DNA from: Maioricimonas rarisocia | GTDB lineage: Bacteria; Planctomycetota; Planctomycetia; Planctomycetales; Planctomycetaceae | DNA length: 64,000 nucleotides | Assembly: GCF_007747795.1 (NCBI RefSeq) | Contig: NZ_CP036275.1 | Span: forward strand, 6,812,001-6,876,000 | Direction: 5' to 3' | Shown: positions 28,157-38,698 of the stretch, piece after piece | Layout: each line of letters begins with the position of its first letter | Numbering within the stretch: the stretch's first letter is position 1 | The notes under the pieces: generated by a model | What the model was told of the DNA's origin: nothing | Databases searched by the model: none | What the model saw: the letters and a program-made list of their open reading frames with translations, nothing else | Translations under genes and position numbers: made by a program

Positions 28157-28263
28157 AATACCAGCACGAAGCGCAAGCGAGTGCACTCGCCTCGCCCCTC
28201 ACGTGCTCCACACCGCCATCGCTGCTCACGGTTGCCATCGATTCTGCCCTGGACCAGCACGAC
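28157..28263 (+). repeat. 107-bp direct repeat, copy 2, carrying a REP-like element
   Basis: The second copy of the 27987-28093 segment. It has the same REP-like word and GCGAGTGCACTCGC palindrome. Both copies end in GACCAGCACGAC, which echoes the first bases of the repeat itself, as a slippage or transposition product might. Confidence 0.9.
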
Positions 28264-28300
28264 ACGAGCGGAAGTGCAGCTGTGCCGAAAGATCGTCAGG

Positions 28301-28326
28301 CACTCGCTTGCGCTTCGTGCTAGTAT
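28301..28326 (-). repeat. REP-like element, inverted, just before the RAYT gene
   Basis: CACTCGCTTGCGCTTCGTGC followed by TAGTAT is the reverse complement of the REP-like word with one mismatch. It faces the copy at 28157, forming a REP pair in inverted orientation 60 bp upstream of the transposase start. Confidence 0.85.
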
Positions 28327-28385
28327 CAAACCCGATGGAAACTCTGTCTCACCTGTTATGTGCACCGCAACTTCAAGTGAACGAG

Positions 28386-28883
28386 ATGCGTGGCCGCGAA
28401 TTCAATCCGGACGCCCCGATCGCCTTCTTCATCACATGGACCTGCTACGGAACGTGGCTTCCGGGTGATGACCGTGGTTGGCATCAGTGGGGAAGCAGCG
28501 GAGTGCAACCTCCCAGCGCGCCACTCCGAATCGCCTCGCAGTCGATTATGAACGAATCCCGATTCCTGATGTCCAGTAAAGATCGTCTGGTCGTCCACGC
28601 AACAATTGAACGACATTGCACAATCCGCAGGTGGACTCTGCACAAACTCAATGTGCGTTCGAATCACGTTCACATTGTCGTCACGGCCCCCGACTGCGCG
28701 CCAGCAATCGTACGTGACCAACTGAAGGCGTGGTGCACGCGGAAACTCAAAGCGATTCATCCTCGGCGGTCACACTTCTGGACTGAAGGTGCCAGCTGCC
28801 GGTGGATTAACCACGAAGACGACCTTGAGTCTGCGATTCGATACGTTGGCGAGGCACAAAATCGGAAGTGGCGCGACCGCTAG
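28386..28883 (+). mobile_element. REP-associated tyrosine transposase (RAYT, Y1/HUH type)
   Basis: The 165-residue protein is an IS200-like Y1 transposase of the TnpA-REP type. The HUH metal motif is in SNHVHIVVTAPD. The likely catalytic tyrosine is in AIRYVGEAQNRKW near the C-terminus. FFITWTCYGTWLPGDDRGW is the usual start of this subgroup. HFWTEGASCRWINHEDDLE, before the tyrosine helix, also fits. The ATG at 28386 is chosen because the family match starts there; an ATG at 28335 would add 17 residues. The gene is intact. REP-like elements lie on both sides, and such proteins are thought to spread the repeats that flank them. Confidence 0.9.
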
Positions 28884-28965
28884 CTCACCTTACCGCATCA
28901 AGACAAGTACCAGCACGAGCCCGGATCGTCCGCCTGTTACAGCCGCCTGGATTCACAGTCTGTTC

Positions 28966-28990
28966 CACTCGCTTGCGCTTCGTGCTGGTA
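28966..28990 (-). repeat. REP-like element, inverted, after the RAYT gene
   Basis: CACTCGCTTGCGCTTCGTGC and then TGGTA is an exact reverse complement of the REP-like word. A partial forward copy (TACCAGCACGA, 28908-28918) lies between it and the RAYT stop, giving a second forward/inverted pair. Confidence 0.85.
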
Positions 28991-29011
28991 CTGGCGACGG
29001 CATTCCCTCCC

Positions 29012-29482
29012 TCACCTCACCTCCGGAATCCCTTTGTCATCCGCAGGACGCGGGCCCGGAGCCGGCCAGTGGAACCGTCGCTCCTGCTCCTTAATCGGCA
29101 CATCATTGATGCTCGCCTCGCGCCGTCGCATCAGCCCGTCCTCGTCGAACTCCCACAACTCGTTCCCGTAGGCGCGAAACCACTCCCCCGCCGCATTGCG
29201 GTACTCGTACTGGAACCGGACTGCGATCCGATTGTCGGTAAAACTCCACAGAGCCTTGGTCAGCCGGTAATCGAGTTCCTGCTCCCACTTTCGTGTGAGA
29301 AACGCGCGGATCTCCGTCCGCCCGCGCACGAACTCGCTCCGGTTCCGCCACTCGGAATCCTCCGAGTACGCCAGCGAAACCCGCTCGGGATCCCGGCTGT
29401 TCCAGGCATCTTCGGCGGCACGCACCTTGGCGGCAGCGGTCTCGGCAGTGAACGGAGGCCGTATGGCAGTCGTTGAGGACAT
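29012..29482 (-). CDS. DUF1348 (NTF2-like) family protein
   Basis: The 156-residue protein matches DUF1348: [94 protein letters not shown] and [10 protein letters not shown]. It has the NTF2/SnoaL cone fold; no catalytic role is proven. A copy of the TetR operator palindrome lies 77 bp before the start, so it is a likely member of the TetR regulon next door. Confidence 0.95.
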   Translation of the reverse strand: MSSTTAIRPPFTAETAAAKVRAAEDAWNSRDPERVSLAYSEDSEWRNRSEFVRGRTEIRAFLTRKWEQELDYRLTKALWSFTDNRIAVRFQYEYRNAAGEWFRAYGNELWEFDEDGLMRRREASINDVPIKEQERRFHWPAPGPRPADDKGIPEVR

Positions 29483-29558
29483 GGTGATCTTCCTTCAGGT
29501 TGATGTTCGTGCTCCTGCAGCAACGTGATGGCAAGTGGCCACAGGGGGAACGCATTCA

Positions 29559-29576
29559 ATACAGACAGGTCTGTAT
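29559..29576. promoter_or_regulatory. TetR operator copy 1 (before the DUF1348 gene)
   Basis: ATACAGAC-AG-GTCTGTAT is an 18-bp palindrome, perfect over the two 8-bp arms. The core ACAGACAGGTCTGT is also found at 31399-31412 and, on the other strand, at 32060-32073. Confidence 0.85.
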
Positions 29577-29606
29577 CCAGACCCGCAAAAGAGAGAACCG
29601 TTGGTT

Positions 29607-30569
29607 TCAGTCCGCAACACGACGGCCGAGGAAGTCCCGGATCAGCCCGGCAATCACGGCCCCCTCTTCCTCCAGAGCAAAGTGCCCCGTGTCGAGCAGA
29701 TGGAACTCCACCTCCTTCAGATCCCGCTTGTAGGGATGAGCACCCGCAGCCGGAAAGATCGCATCGTTCTTCCCCCAGACGACGAGCGTCGGCGGCTGAT
29801 GCGTCCGCAGGTACTCCTGCCACTGCGGATAGAGCGGCGGGTTACTCCCGTAGCTGTAGAACAGTGCCAGCTGAATCTCCTGGTTGCCGGGGCGATCCAG
29901 CAGCGGCTGCACGTGCCCCCACGTGTCCGGGCTGATCGTCTCAACGTTCCGGACACCATGCGTGTACTGCCACTTCGTCGCCTCGAGCGTCAGCAGCCCG
30001 CGAAGGGCATCCTTCCGCTCCGGTGTGGGATCATCCCAGTACGCCTTGATCGGCTCCCAGAAGTCGTTGGCAATCCCCTCGTCGTAGGCGTTGCCGTTCT
30101 GCACGATCAGCGCCTGCACCCGCTCTGGATGCTGCACCGCCAGGCGGAACCCGACCGGCGCCCCGTAATCCATTACGTACAGCGAGTACTTCGTCGGGCC
30201 GACCTCTTCGGTGAACCTCTCCACCACACGGGTCAGGTTGTCGAATGTGTATTCGAACTCATCGACATCGGGGGCCGAACTGTTCCCGAAGCCGGGGTAG
30301 TCCGGCGCCACCACGTGGTACCGGTCCGACAGGGCAGGGATGAGATTCCGAAACATATGCGACGACGTGGGAAAGCCGTGCAGCAGCAGTACGGTCGGGG
30401 CGTCACGCGGCCCCGCCTCACGATAGAAAATGTCCAGTCCGTCGATGGTGACGGTCCGGTGCAGAACCTGCTCCGGGGCAGGGCGGTCACCGGCGTCGGC
30501 AATGCTGGCAGCCAGCCCGACAGCAGCAACACAGGTGAAAACGAGTTCCGAGTTAATGCGCGCAGTCAT
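29607..30569 (-). CDS. Exported alpha/beta hydrolase with aspartate nucleophile (epoxide hydrolase/haloalkane dehalogenase type)
   Basis: The 320-residue protein has an N-terminal signal-like stretch ([19 protein letters not shown]). The fold signs are [13 protein letters not shown] (oxyanion turn), [17 protein letters not shown] with Asp as the nucleophile, a lid region rich in tryptophan, WGKNDAIFP with the second acid, and [11 protein letters not shown] with the catalytic His. Asp nucleophiles mark epoxide hydrolases and haloalkane dehalogenases rather than esterases. It lies 51 bp after the isochorismatase-like gene and probably shares its promoter and TetR control. Confidence 0.9.
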   Translation of the reverse strand: MTARINSELVFTCVAAVGLAASIADAGDRPAPEQVLHRTVTIDGLDIFYREAGPRDAPTVLLLHGFPTSSHMFRNLIPALSDRYHVVAPDYPGFGNSSAPDVDEFEYTFDNLTRVVERFTEEVGPTKYSLYVMDYGAPVGFRLAVQHPERVQALIVQNGNAYDEGIANDFWEPIKAYWDDPTPERKDALRGLLTLEATKWQYTHGVRNVETISPDTWGHVQPLLDRPGNQEIQLALFYSYGSNPPLYPQWQEYLRTHQPPTLVVWGKNDAIFPAAGAHPYKRDLKEVEFHLLDTGHFALEEEGAVIAGLIRDFLGRRVAD

Positions 30570-30620
30570 TTCATTCTCCAGAACAGAAGACGATGTCAGA
30601 AAGAGGATGCTCGGTTTCGG

Positions 30621-31361
30621 CTACTTGAGCGCGTCCAGCAGTCCGGCAGCTTCGTCCGTGCTCCATAGGTCGCTCGCCAGAAAGCGGAAGTTCGTGATCG
30701 CCGCGTCATACCCGTCATAGCCGGGGATCTGAGCGGCCGCGGTCGCGTCTCCGACCACAGCAACTTCGAAACCCTGCTCGAGCAGTTCCCGCAAATGCGA
30801 CTCGACGCACAGGTTCGCCGACATTCCGGCCAGGATCACCTGTTCGATCCCCCGCTTGCGCAGCTGCAGCACCAGATCGTTCGACTGCGGGCCATAGACC
30901 TTGTGGGGACTGCACACGACCGTTTCCCCGTCGTCGATGAACGGCTTGTACTCTTCCAGCCAGTCCGCCCCCGATCCGTCCAGTCCCGAGACGTCCAGCG
31001 GCCCCGGCCGTTCGAACATCCCGATATCGTGCATCAGCCTTTCGAGTGCCCCTTCGAACTCCCACTTGTGGTCGTGCGGATAGTAGTAGTGGGGGCTGAT
31101 GAACAGCGGCACCTCCCGTTCTTTCGCCAGCGCGAACAGCCGGCCGATGTTCTCGACTGTGCGGTTCTCTGTGACGTTCTGCCCGACGACACCCCACGTC
31201 ACACCCTGCGAACTGAGGAAATCGTTCTGGGGATCGATCACCACGATCCCGACGCGCCCTTTGCGGAGCGGCATACCGGGTCGGGGAACCGCGGCATCAG
31301 GCTTGCGACCGCTGCCGTAGACGATGGTCTGCTGAGGACTGGAGGAACTGGATTCGGACAT
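30621..31361 (-). CDS. Isochorismatase-like cysteine hydrolase
   Basis: The 246-residue protein has the catalytic triad of the family: Asp in VVIDPQNDFL, Lys in CSPHKVYGP, and Cys in MSANLCVESHLRELLE. GFEVAVVGDATAAA follows as usual. Members hydrolyse amides or enol ethers such as nicotinamide, N-carbamoyl compounds or isochorismate; the substrate here is unclear. The N-terminal 30 residues are Ser/Gln-rich. A TetR operator copy lies 36 bp before the start, so it heads a two-gene operon with the alpha/beta hydrolase. Confidence 0.93.
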   Translation of the reverse strand: MSESSSSSPQQTIVYGSGRKPDAAVPRPGMPLRKGRVGIVVIDPQNDFLSSQGVTWGVVGQNVTENRTVENIGRLFALAKEREVPLFISPHYYYPHDHKWEFEGALERLMHDIGMFERPGPLDVSGLDGSGADWLEEYKPFIDDGETVVCSPHKVYGPQSNDLVLQLRKRGIEQVILAGMSANLCVESHLRELLEQGFEVAVVGDATAAAQIPGYDGYDAAITNFRFLASDLWSTDEAAGLLDALK

Positions 31362-31396
31362 CGTTCAATCTCCGGACGTGAGGCAACAGGAAACAA

Positions 31397-31412
31397 ATAC
31401 AGACAGGTCTGT
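31397..31412. promoter_or_regulatory. TetR operator copy 2 (before the isochorismatase-like gene)
   Basis: ATACAGACAGGTCTGT holds the same 14-bp core as the copy at 29559-29576. The right outer bases (CC in place of AT) break the outermost symmetry. It lies 36 bp before the start codon. Confidence 0.85.
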
Positions 31413-31463
31413 CCACTTCAGCCAAAAAAAGAGAGACGCGGCCCACAGCCGCCTCCCCTCGCA

Positions 31464-32048
31464 CTACTTTCGTCTCGCCCGCGCCACCAGCGCCAGGGCC
31501 GCCTGCCGGGCGACATCCGCTGGTTCGGAGGACTGCTCCATGACCGCCGTGACAATGGCCCCTTCGACCAGCAGTGCCACCGCCGGTGCGGCCGCCGCTC
31601 CTTTCCTCCCGGCGGTCTCGCGAATGACCTCTTCGATCATCGCGTGGAACTGCTGCTTGTGCCGTGCGGAGAACTGCGAACCGGGATGCTCGCAGTCCGC
31701 CAGTTCGATCGACGCGTTGATAAACGCGCACCCGCGAAATCCCGGACTCTCGAACCACTCCTTCAGCACCGCAAAGAACGCATCCAGCGGCTTCTCGCCC
31801 GCCGCCACGTGCCGCTCGATCCCGTCGGCAAACATGGCGTCGATCTTCTGCTCCCGATACTCCAGCACCGCCAGAATCAGGTCATCCTTGGAGGCGAAGT
31901 GGTTGTACAGAGTCATCTTGGCGACGCCCGCCTCGGCGATGATGCGGTCGATGCCGACCGCGCGGACTCCCTCGGCGTAAAAGAGTCGCTCGGCGGTCTC
32001 GACGATCCGCTGCCGGGCGTTCGACTTTCGGGTGGTTGACGGGCTCAT
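31464..32048 (-). CDS. TetR-family transcriptional regulator
   Basis: The 194-residue protein has the TetR helix-turn-helix at residues 12-58: RQRIVETAERLFYAEGVRAV, GIDRIIAEAGVAKMTLYNHF, ASKDDLILAVLEYR. The rest is the helical ligand domain with FRGCAFINASIELADCEHPG. The gene is followed by nothing on its strand for 100 bp. A copy of its probable operator is 12 bp before its start, so it is likely autoregulated and also controls the two units whose promoters have the same word. Confidence 0.94.
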   Translation of the reverse strand: MSPSTTRKSNARQRIVETAERLFYAEGVRAVGIDRIIAEAGVAKMTLYNHFASKDDLILAVLEYREQKIDAMFADGIERHVAAGEKPLDAFFAVLKEWFESPGFRGCAFINASIELADCEHPGSQFSARHKQQFHAMIEEVIRETAGRKGAAAAPAVALLVEGAIVTAVMEQSSEPADVARQAALALVARARRK

Positions 32049-32057
32049 CCCGCAACT

Positions 32058-32073
32058 ATACAGACCTGTCTGT
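32058..32073. promoter_or_regulatory. TetR operator copy 3 (before the tetR gene)
   Basis: ATACAGACCTGTCTGT on the plus strand; the core 32060-32073 is the exact reverse complement of ACAGACAGGTCTGT. It lies 12 bp from the start codon, so bound repressor would cover the ribosome-site region of its own promoter. Confidence 0.85.
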
Positions 32074-32078
32074 TTTGG

Positions 32079-33053
32079 TCAAGAGGTTTTTCCGGGATCG
32101 GCTGCACCGTCCGTATCCCGCACCATCTCGCGCGACTGCTTCACGAAGCCGAACAGCACGCCCAGCACGGTCCCGGCGACCACCGGCACGACAAGCCACA
32201 CCAGGTTCCAGCCGACCAAAGCCGGAAGCGCCGCACTGACGGAAACGCCACCCATCGCACCGTACATGCCGTACCCCAGCGGCTGCGTCAGACCCGTATT
32301 GAAGTATCGGTCCCCCACCCACACGGCCAGCCGCACCGCCACGACACCTACGAACGCACCGACAAGCATGCAGACCCCCAGTGTCCCATCGTCGGCTCCC
32401 CGCGGAGCGAGAAGCACGCCGGCAAACAGCCCCACCACAGCCCCGGCCACGTACGCCACACCCATCATCGGATGGTCGGCCGAGAACCCCGGTCGTGTTC
32501 CCGGCACCAGCTCGTTCAGCTCCGCGTGCAGTTCCGGAAACCCGTCGCCGGTGGAAGGGATCTCGGCTCTCCCCTCCGCCGTCACGATCGTCAACGTCGT
32601 GCTGCGCTCGTGCGCGAACACATGCACGCCCTTGAGTTCATCCACGCTGCAGCTGAACCACGGTTGGGCCGACGTCAGAAAGCCTCGGGGTACGTGGCAG
32701 TCCCGGAAGTGGATCGCGCGCGACTTCCAGTCGAGGATCACTTCCACCGTCTTCAGACCAACCTGGCCAACGTAGTGGATCGCGTCGGAACCAAACTCCG
32801 GACGATCCGGCACCGGGAGAACCCGCTCCAGCGCCAGTTCCTCGGCAGTCTTCGGTCGCCAGAACAGGCTCAGCCAGAGACCACCGGCACCGAACAGGCC
32901 AAAGACGATCCACAGGATGGCATTCACCAGATCCAGGCCGCCAGGATTCTGCGGCATCACGAAAGCGGCAACCGCCCCTGCGAACATCGAGAGCGACAGC
33001 AGAAACACAGCCGCGCGATTGACGAGCGGGAACGTTGCGTCATTCGATTTCAT
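32079..33053 (-). CDS. Multi-pass membrane protein of unknown function
   Basis: The 324-residue protein has about six membrane helices: two at the N-terminus (FLLSLSMFAGAVAAFVMP, LDLVNAILWIVFGLFGAGGL), then a soluble central domain of about 130 residues, then about four at the C-terminus (MGVAYVAGAVVGLFAGVLLA, VCMLVGAFVGVVAVRLAVWV, LGYGMYGAMGGVSVSAALPA, LVWLVVPVVAGTVLGVLFGF). The central part has a beta-rich DUF3592-like or PH-like character (VEVILDWKSRAIHFRDCHVP, TTLTIVTAEGRAEIPSTGDG). The start at 33053 follows GGAAG; the longer ORF adds junk. The family was not recognised. Confidence 0.75.
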   Translation of the reverse strand: MKSNDATFPLVNRAAVFLLSLSMFAGAVAAFVMPQNPGGLDLVNAILWIVFGLFGAGGLWLSLFWRPKTAEELALERVLPVPDRPEFGSDAIHYVGQVGLKTVEVILDWKSRAIHFRDCHVPRGFLTSAQPWFSCSVDELKGVHVFAHERSTTLTIVTAEGRAEIPSTGDGFPELHAELNELVPGTRPGFSADHPMMGVAYVAGAVVGLFAGVLLAPRGADDGTLGVCMLVGAFVGVVAVRLAVWVGDRYFNTGLTQPLGYGMYGAMGGVSVSAALPALVGWNLVWLVVPVVAGTVLGVLFGFVKQSREMVRDTDGAADPGKTS

Positions 33054-33240
33054 CCAGCCACTTCCCTGATGCGCTCGTGCGGCGGCAGTTCCCCGATGGC
33101 CGAGTCTAACCGGCCCCGGCAGCCGATTCACTCGACATCCGTCCGCAACGCCCTTGAGACCAGACCTGCGACCGATCAAGCTGAATGTCTCACTTTCCTG
33201 TCATTCCGGAATCGGCCGCCCCACCCTGGATATCAAGCCG

Positions 33241-34155
33241 ATGAAACACGCTGTCTTCGTTCTCGCCCTGTTGCTCACGACGACAGGGGTTCTCCGCGCC
33301 GAGTCGGTCCACGTTCTCGTCTGGGACGAGCGGCAGCCCCGGCAGTCCGAAGCGTACGACAACTTCCTGGGGAACGAGATCGTCGCGAGACTGCAGGCAT
33401 CGACAGAGGACCTCGAATTCCGCTCGGTCACAATCGACGATCCCGCGCAGGGACTCTCGCCGGAAAACCTCGAATGGGCCGACGTGCTCGTCTGGTGGGG
33501 ACACGTCCGGCAGGCCGAAGTCACGCAGGACAACGCCCGCCGTATTCTCGACCGCATCCTCGCCGGCGAACTCGACCTGATCGCTCTGCACTCCGCCCAC
33601 TGGGCCCGTCCCTTCACCGCCGCCATGAACTGGCGCAGCGTCGAGCAGGGGCGTCGCCACTTCGAGCAGCAGGCCGGAGAGAAGCAACTCACGATCGAAA
33701 CGGTCCCGCCGCCACGCGAGTTCACCGTCCCGATCCACGGCAGCGTCCGCACGCCTGCGTTCTTCGGCTACCGCAAGAGCCGGGACACCTACCACGGGAT
33801 CATTCACCTGCCGTGGTGCTGCTTCCCCGACTACCGCCCCGATGGCGAGCCGAGCACGGTCACCGTGCTCTCCCCCCGGCACCCGATTGCCGCCGGCCTG
33901 CCCGAGACCTTCACGGTGCATCAGACCGAGATGTACAACGAGCCGTTCCACGTGCCGGAACCGGACGAAGTCATCTTCGAGGAAACCTGGGAGAAGGGGG
34001 AACGGTTTCGCAGCGGGATGGTCTGGAACATCGGCGAAGGGCGCGTGTTCTACTTCCGCCCAGGTCACGAAACGTACCCGGTCTTCAAGCAGGCCCAGAC
34101 GCTCAAGGTGCTGGAGAACGCCTGCCGCTGGCTCGGCACTTCCGAACCGGAATAA
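33241..34155 (+). CDS. Exported ThuA-domain protein
   Basis: The 304-residue protein has a signal peptide (KHAVFVLALLLTTTGVLRAE) at the ATG at 33241. The ThuA fold, a class I glutamine amidotransferase-like fold named for the trehalose utilisation gene of Sinorhizobium, follows: VHVLVWDERQP, LEWADVLVWWGHVRQAEV, LIALHSAHWARPFTAAMNW, PRHPIAAGLPETFTVHQTEM, YNEPFHVPEPDEVIF and GRVFYFRPGHETYPVF. The role in planctomycetes is probably in sugar degradation, perhaps as a non-catalytic or trehalose-like substrate protein. It converges with the beta-lactamase-like gene. Confidence 0.92.
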   Translation: MKHAVFVLALLLTTTGVLRAESVHVLVWDERQPRQSEAYDNFLGNEIVARLQASTEDLEFRSVTIDDPAQGLSPENLEWADVLVWWGHVRQAEVTQDNARRILDRILAGELDLIALHSAHWARPFTAAMNWRSVEQGRRHFEQQAGEKQLTIETVPPPREFTVPIHGSVRTPAFFGYRKSRDTYHGIIHLPWCCFPDYRPDGEPSTVTVLSPRHPIAAGLPETFTVHQTEMYNEPFHVPEPDEVIFEETWEKGERFRSGMVWNIGEGRVFYFRPGHETYPVFKQAQTLKVLENACRWLGTSEPE

Positions 34156-34178
34156 CCTCGACTCGAAACAGTCCGCGG

Positions 34179-35414
34179 CTACTCCACCCCCGTGTACACG
34201 ATCCGGAACAGCCGGTTCGCCAGACCGTGTGATGACGGAACATGCTGGCGAACGACGATCTGATACAGCTTCTCCTCCGGCACGACGCGAAAGTCGGTGC
34301 TCGCATACCCGCCCCAGGAGTACTGTGGAACCTTGCGGGCATTGTCTCCCGATCTAATCTCGACGTCGTTGATCGCGAAGCCCAGGCCGAACCGGAAGTC
34401 GCCCGCCGCCCCGTTCAGCTGATCGGCGAACATCAGCCGGAGCGTCTCGGCCTTCAAAACCGTGTTCCCGTTGAATTCCCCTCCATCGACCAGCATCTGG
34501 CAGAAGTTCCCGTAGTCCCGGATCGTCGACACCAGGCCACCACCTCCGGAGACAAATTCGAAGCCGTCGTTAAATGGACTGGTCTCAGCACGGTCAACGA
34601 CGGCCAGGGTTCCATCCCGTGTGGTGTGACAGCAGGCAAACCGATCGCGTTTCTGTTCGGGAACCGAGAAACCGGTGTCGGTCATCTCCAGAGGCGCCAG
34701 CACCGCCTCCTGCATGTATTCCCCGAGCGGCTTGCCGGACCAGACCTCGATCAGCCGCCCCAACAGATCGGTGTTGAAGCCGTACGTAAAACGTTCTCCC
34801 GGATGGTGCAGGGCAGGGATGCGAGCCAGCGACTCGGCGGCTTTTTCAATCGTCAATTCGGGAGGCAGCATGCCGGCCGGCGGACGATATCGCATTCCTT
34901 CCCGCTCGTAGTATTCGCGTGCGTGCGGGTTCCCACCGCCATAGCTGTAACCGGTCGCGTGGCAGAATACGTCCCGCACCTGCAGTGGCCGTTCTGGTGA
35001 AACGAATCGAACGCCGTCGTCCCCCTCTTCGAGAACCTTCATGTCGGCGAACGCGGGAATGTACCTGCTGACCGGATCGTCCAGCTCGAACTTCCCCGCC
35101 TCGAACAGCGTCATCGCCGCCACCGACGTGACCGGCTTGGTCATCGAATAGATCCGGATGATCGTGTCCGGCGTGAACGGCTCCCCGCCCTCGATATCCC
35201 GAACTCCAGTCGCTTCGAGATAGACCGTCTTTCCGTCGCGGGCCACCAGGTGGACGGCACCGGCAACGTTTCCCGACTCGACCGCGTCTCTCAGCTCAGT
35301 CCGTGCCCGATCGAGGGCATCTTCCGCAATCTCGGCAGCGGAACCGACAGACGGGCAGAGCAACACGAGACCGACAACAGACCACCGGCAGATTGACTGC
35401 ATCAGGATTCTCAC
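34179..35414 (-). CDS. Exported class C beta-lactamase-family serine hydrolase
   Basis: The 411-residue protein has a signal peptide (WSVVGLVLLCPSVGSAAE). The nucleophile motif is YSMTKPVTSVAAM (SxxK). A YxN-equivalent sits in FTYGFNTDLLGRLIEVWSGK or nearby, and late GG-rich motifs (YSWGGYAS) replace the KTG. PGERFTYGFNTDLLG, then MEMTDTGFSVPEQ-like residues, are those of the esterase/penicillin-binding group, which includes EstB and D-aminopeptidase-like enzymes. It is more likely an esterase or peptidase than a resistance enzyme. Confidence 0.9.
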   Translation of the reverse strand: MRILMQSICRWSVVGLVLLCPSVGSAAEIAEDALDRARTELRDAVESGNVAGAVHLVARDGKTVYLEATGVRDIEGGEPFTPDTIIRIYSMTKPVTSVAAMTLFEAGKFELDDPVSRYIPAFADMKVLEEGDDGVRFVSPERPLQVRDVFCHATGYSYGGGNPHAREYYEREGMRYRPPAGMLPPELTIEKAAESLARIPALHHPGERFTYGFNTDLLGRLIEVWSGKPLGEYMQEAVLAPLEMTDTGFSVPEQKRDRFACCHTTRDGTLAVVDRAETSPFNDGFEFVSGGGGLVSTIRDYGNFCQMLVDGGEFNGNTVLKAETLRLMFADQLNGAAGDFRFGLGFAINDVEIRSGDNARKVPQYSWGGYASTDFRVVPEEKLYQIVVRQHVPSSHGLANRLFRIVYTGVE

Positions 35415-35976
35415 CGTTCCGGGGACAGACAGGCATGGACTCCATAACCTCCCGGTTATACCCGGTCAGGATGCACACCGGAACATCCTGCCAATCCGGC
35501 GGTCGCCGCAGTCTCGCGCAGTGCTGCCCGAAACCTGAGCAGCTCCCCCCATGCGGGTCAGCTCCAACCTGCCTGAAAGTTCCCTCCGACAGCTCCCGAC
35601 GACTCCCCCGCTCAACACCGGAAAGGGCCGGTCCGGAGGCGCCCCTTGCGTCGCCAGCCGCGATCTGTCGGGATCGCCCCGAGCCGCGCGAGATGAGATT
35701 TCCGCAAAGATTCGAGTGCGGCACATCGCCGCGCGTGAAAAGGGCATCTCCGGTACCGACGAACCTCATAGCCGTCCGCCCGGTCGACCCGCTCGATCCC
35801 GACAACCGCGGGGAAGAATTCTGTGCCGTCCGACGTTTCTCGGCGCAGACCTTGCTCTATGTCGAGGATCAACGTTTTTACAGACTCCACTCCCCACCAG
35901 GGACTGGCGTTCCCCCTCAGTCGGCGCTGCGCAAAGCACCTCTTGCCGCACGCCACCCAGTCGGAGCAGTTCGGCG
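35415..35976. other. Leader region of the type III glutamine synthetase gene
   Basis: This 562-bp stretch between the divergent beta-lactamase-like and glutamine synthetase genes has an open frame that reads into glnN, but its translation is Arg/Ser/Pro-rich and unlike any GlnN N-terminus, so it is probably untranslated. I searched by eye for a -24/-12 sigma-54 promoter and a glutamine riboswitch and saw neither. Confidence 0.4.
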
Positions 35977-38235
<2,259 letters not shown>

Positions 38236-38383
38236 AGTCACCGACAGCGGTGACGTTGCCCCATGGTGCAGGCTCGCGTGTCCCAACCGGATGCGCGGGC
38301 CTGTTGCCGTTTCTGAGCGGCGGTGCCATTGCTGAAGCGACGAGCGGCCGGCGATCGTCGCGCAGCAACGCCCCCAGCCGTAG

Positions 38384-38400
38384 GGCAGGCTTCGCCTGCC
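38384..38400. repeat. Short perfect hairpin, intergenic repeat type
   Basis: GGCAGGC-TTC-GCCTGCC pairs fully over 7 bp. It follows CGTAG, as does the other repeat family in this region (CGTAGGCTGGGAC), which hints at a common origin of the two. No T-run follows. Confidence 0.6.
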
Positions 38401-38523
38401 GACGCCACACACCGGGTAACCATCGCTGGTATCAGCATCGCGAGCGAAGCCACGGTGCAGCAGACCTGAGTCTTGAGAGTCGAGAAGCGAGCGGCGAGGC
38501 TTGAGGATACGCTCATCAATCAT

Positions 38524-38548
38524 CGTAGGCTGGGACTGGTCCCGGCAT
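38524..38548 (+). repeat. GGGACTGGTCCC dispersed repeat, copy 1
   Basis: CGTAGGCTGGGACTGGTCCC and then GGCAT. The centre GGGAC-TG-GTCCC is a short palindrome. Further copies lie at 39355, 39624 and 39816. Confidence 0.8.
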
Positions 38549-38698
38549 CGTTCATCCTGCACCTGAGCCCCCAAACACTTGCCCTGCATCCCCGGCCCCT
38601 TGGGAAATGTGCGAGACCTGTTACGATGCTCCGATCATCCGCCGGGCCGACAACCACACCGACAGAACCCGCCCCGACACGAAGAGTTTTCTTTCACC

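Larger units (their letters stand above)
38236..38698. other. Intergenic region with repeats before adk
   Basis: This 463-bp stretch holds no gene. It holds a perfect hairpin at 38384-38400 (GGCAGGC-TTC-GCCTGCC) and one copy of the GGGACTGGTCCC repeat at 38524-38548. The hairpin lies 150 bp past the glnN stop. Confidence 0.6.

Noticed and set aside
27987-28263. CRISPR or attachment-site repeat
   Set aside because: Only two long copies, no spacers of constant length, and no Cas or integrase gene near.
27931-28323. Several overlapping short ORFs in the REP region (also 28056-28265 and 28141-28365 on the minus strand)
   Set aside because: They are translations of the REP-like repeat and its duplication, with RSASEC and SLALRAG-like strings, and not genes.
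35551-35976. N-terminal extension of 142 codons on glutamine synthetase
   Set aside because: The open frame is Arg/Ser/Pro-rich and unlike GlnN. The ATG at 35977 with GGAG upstream gives a normal protein.
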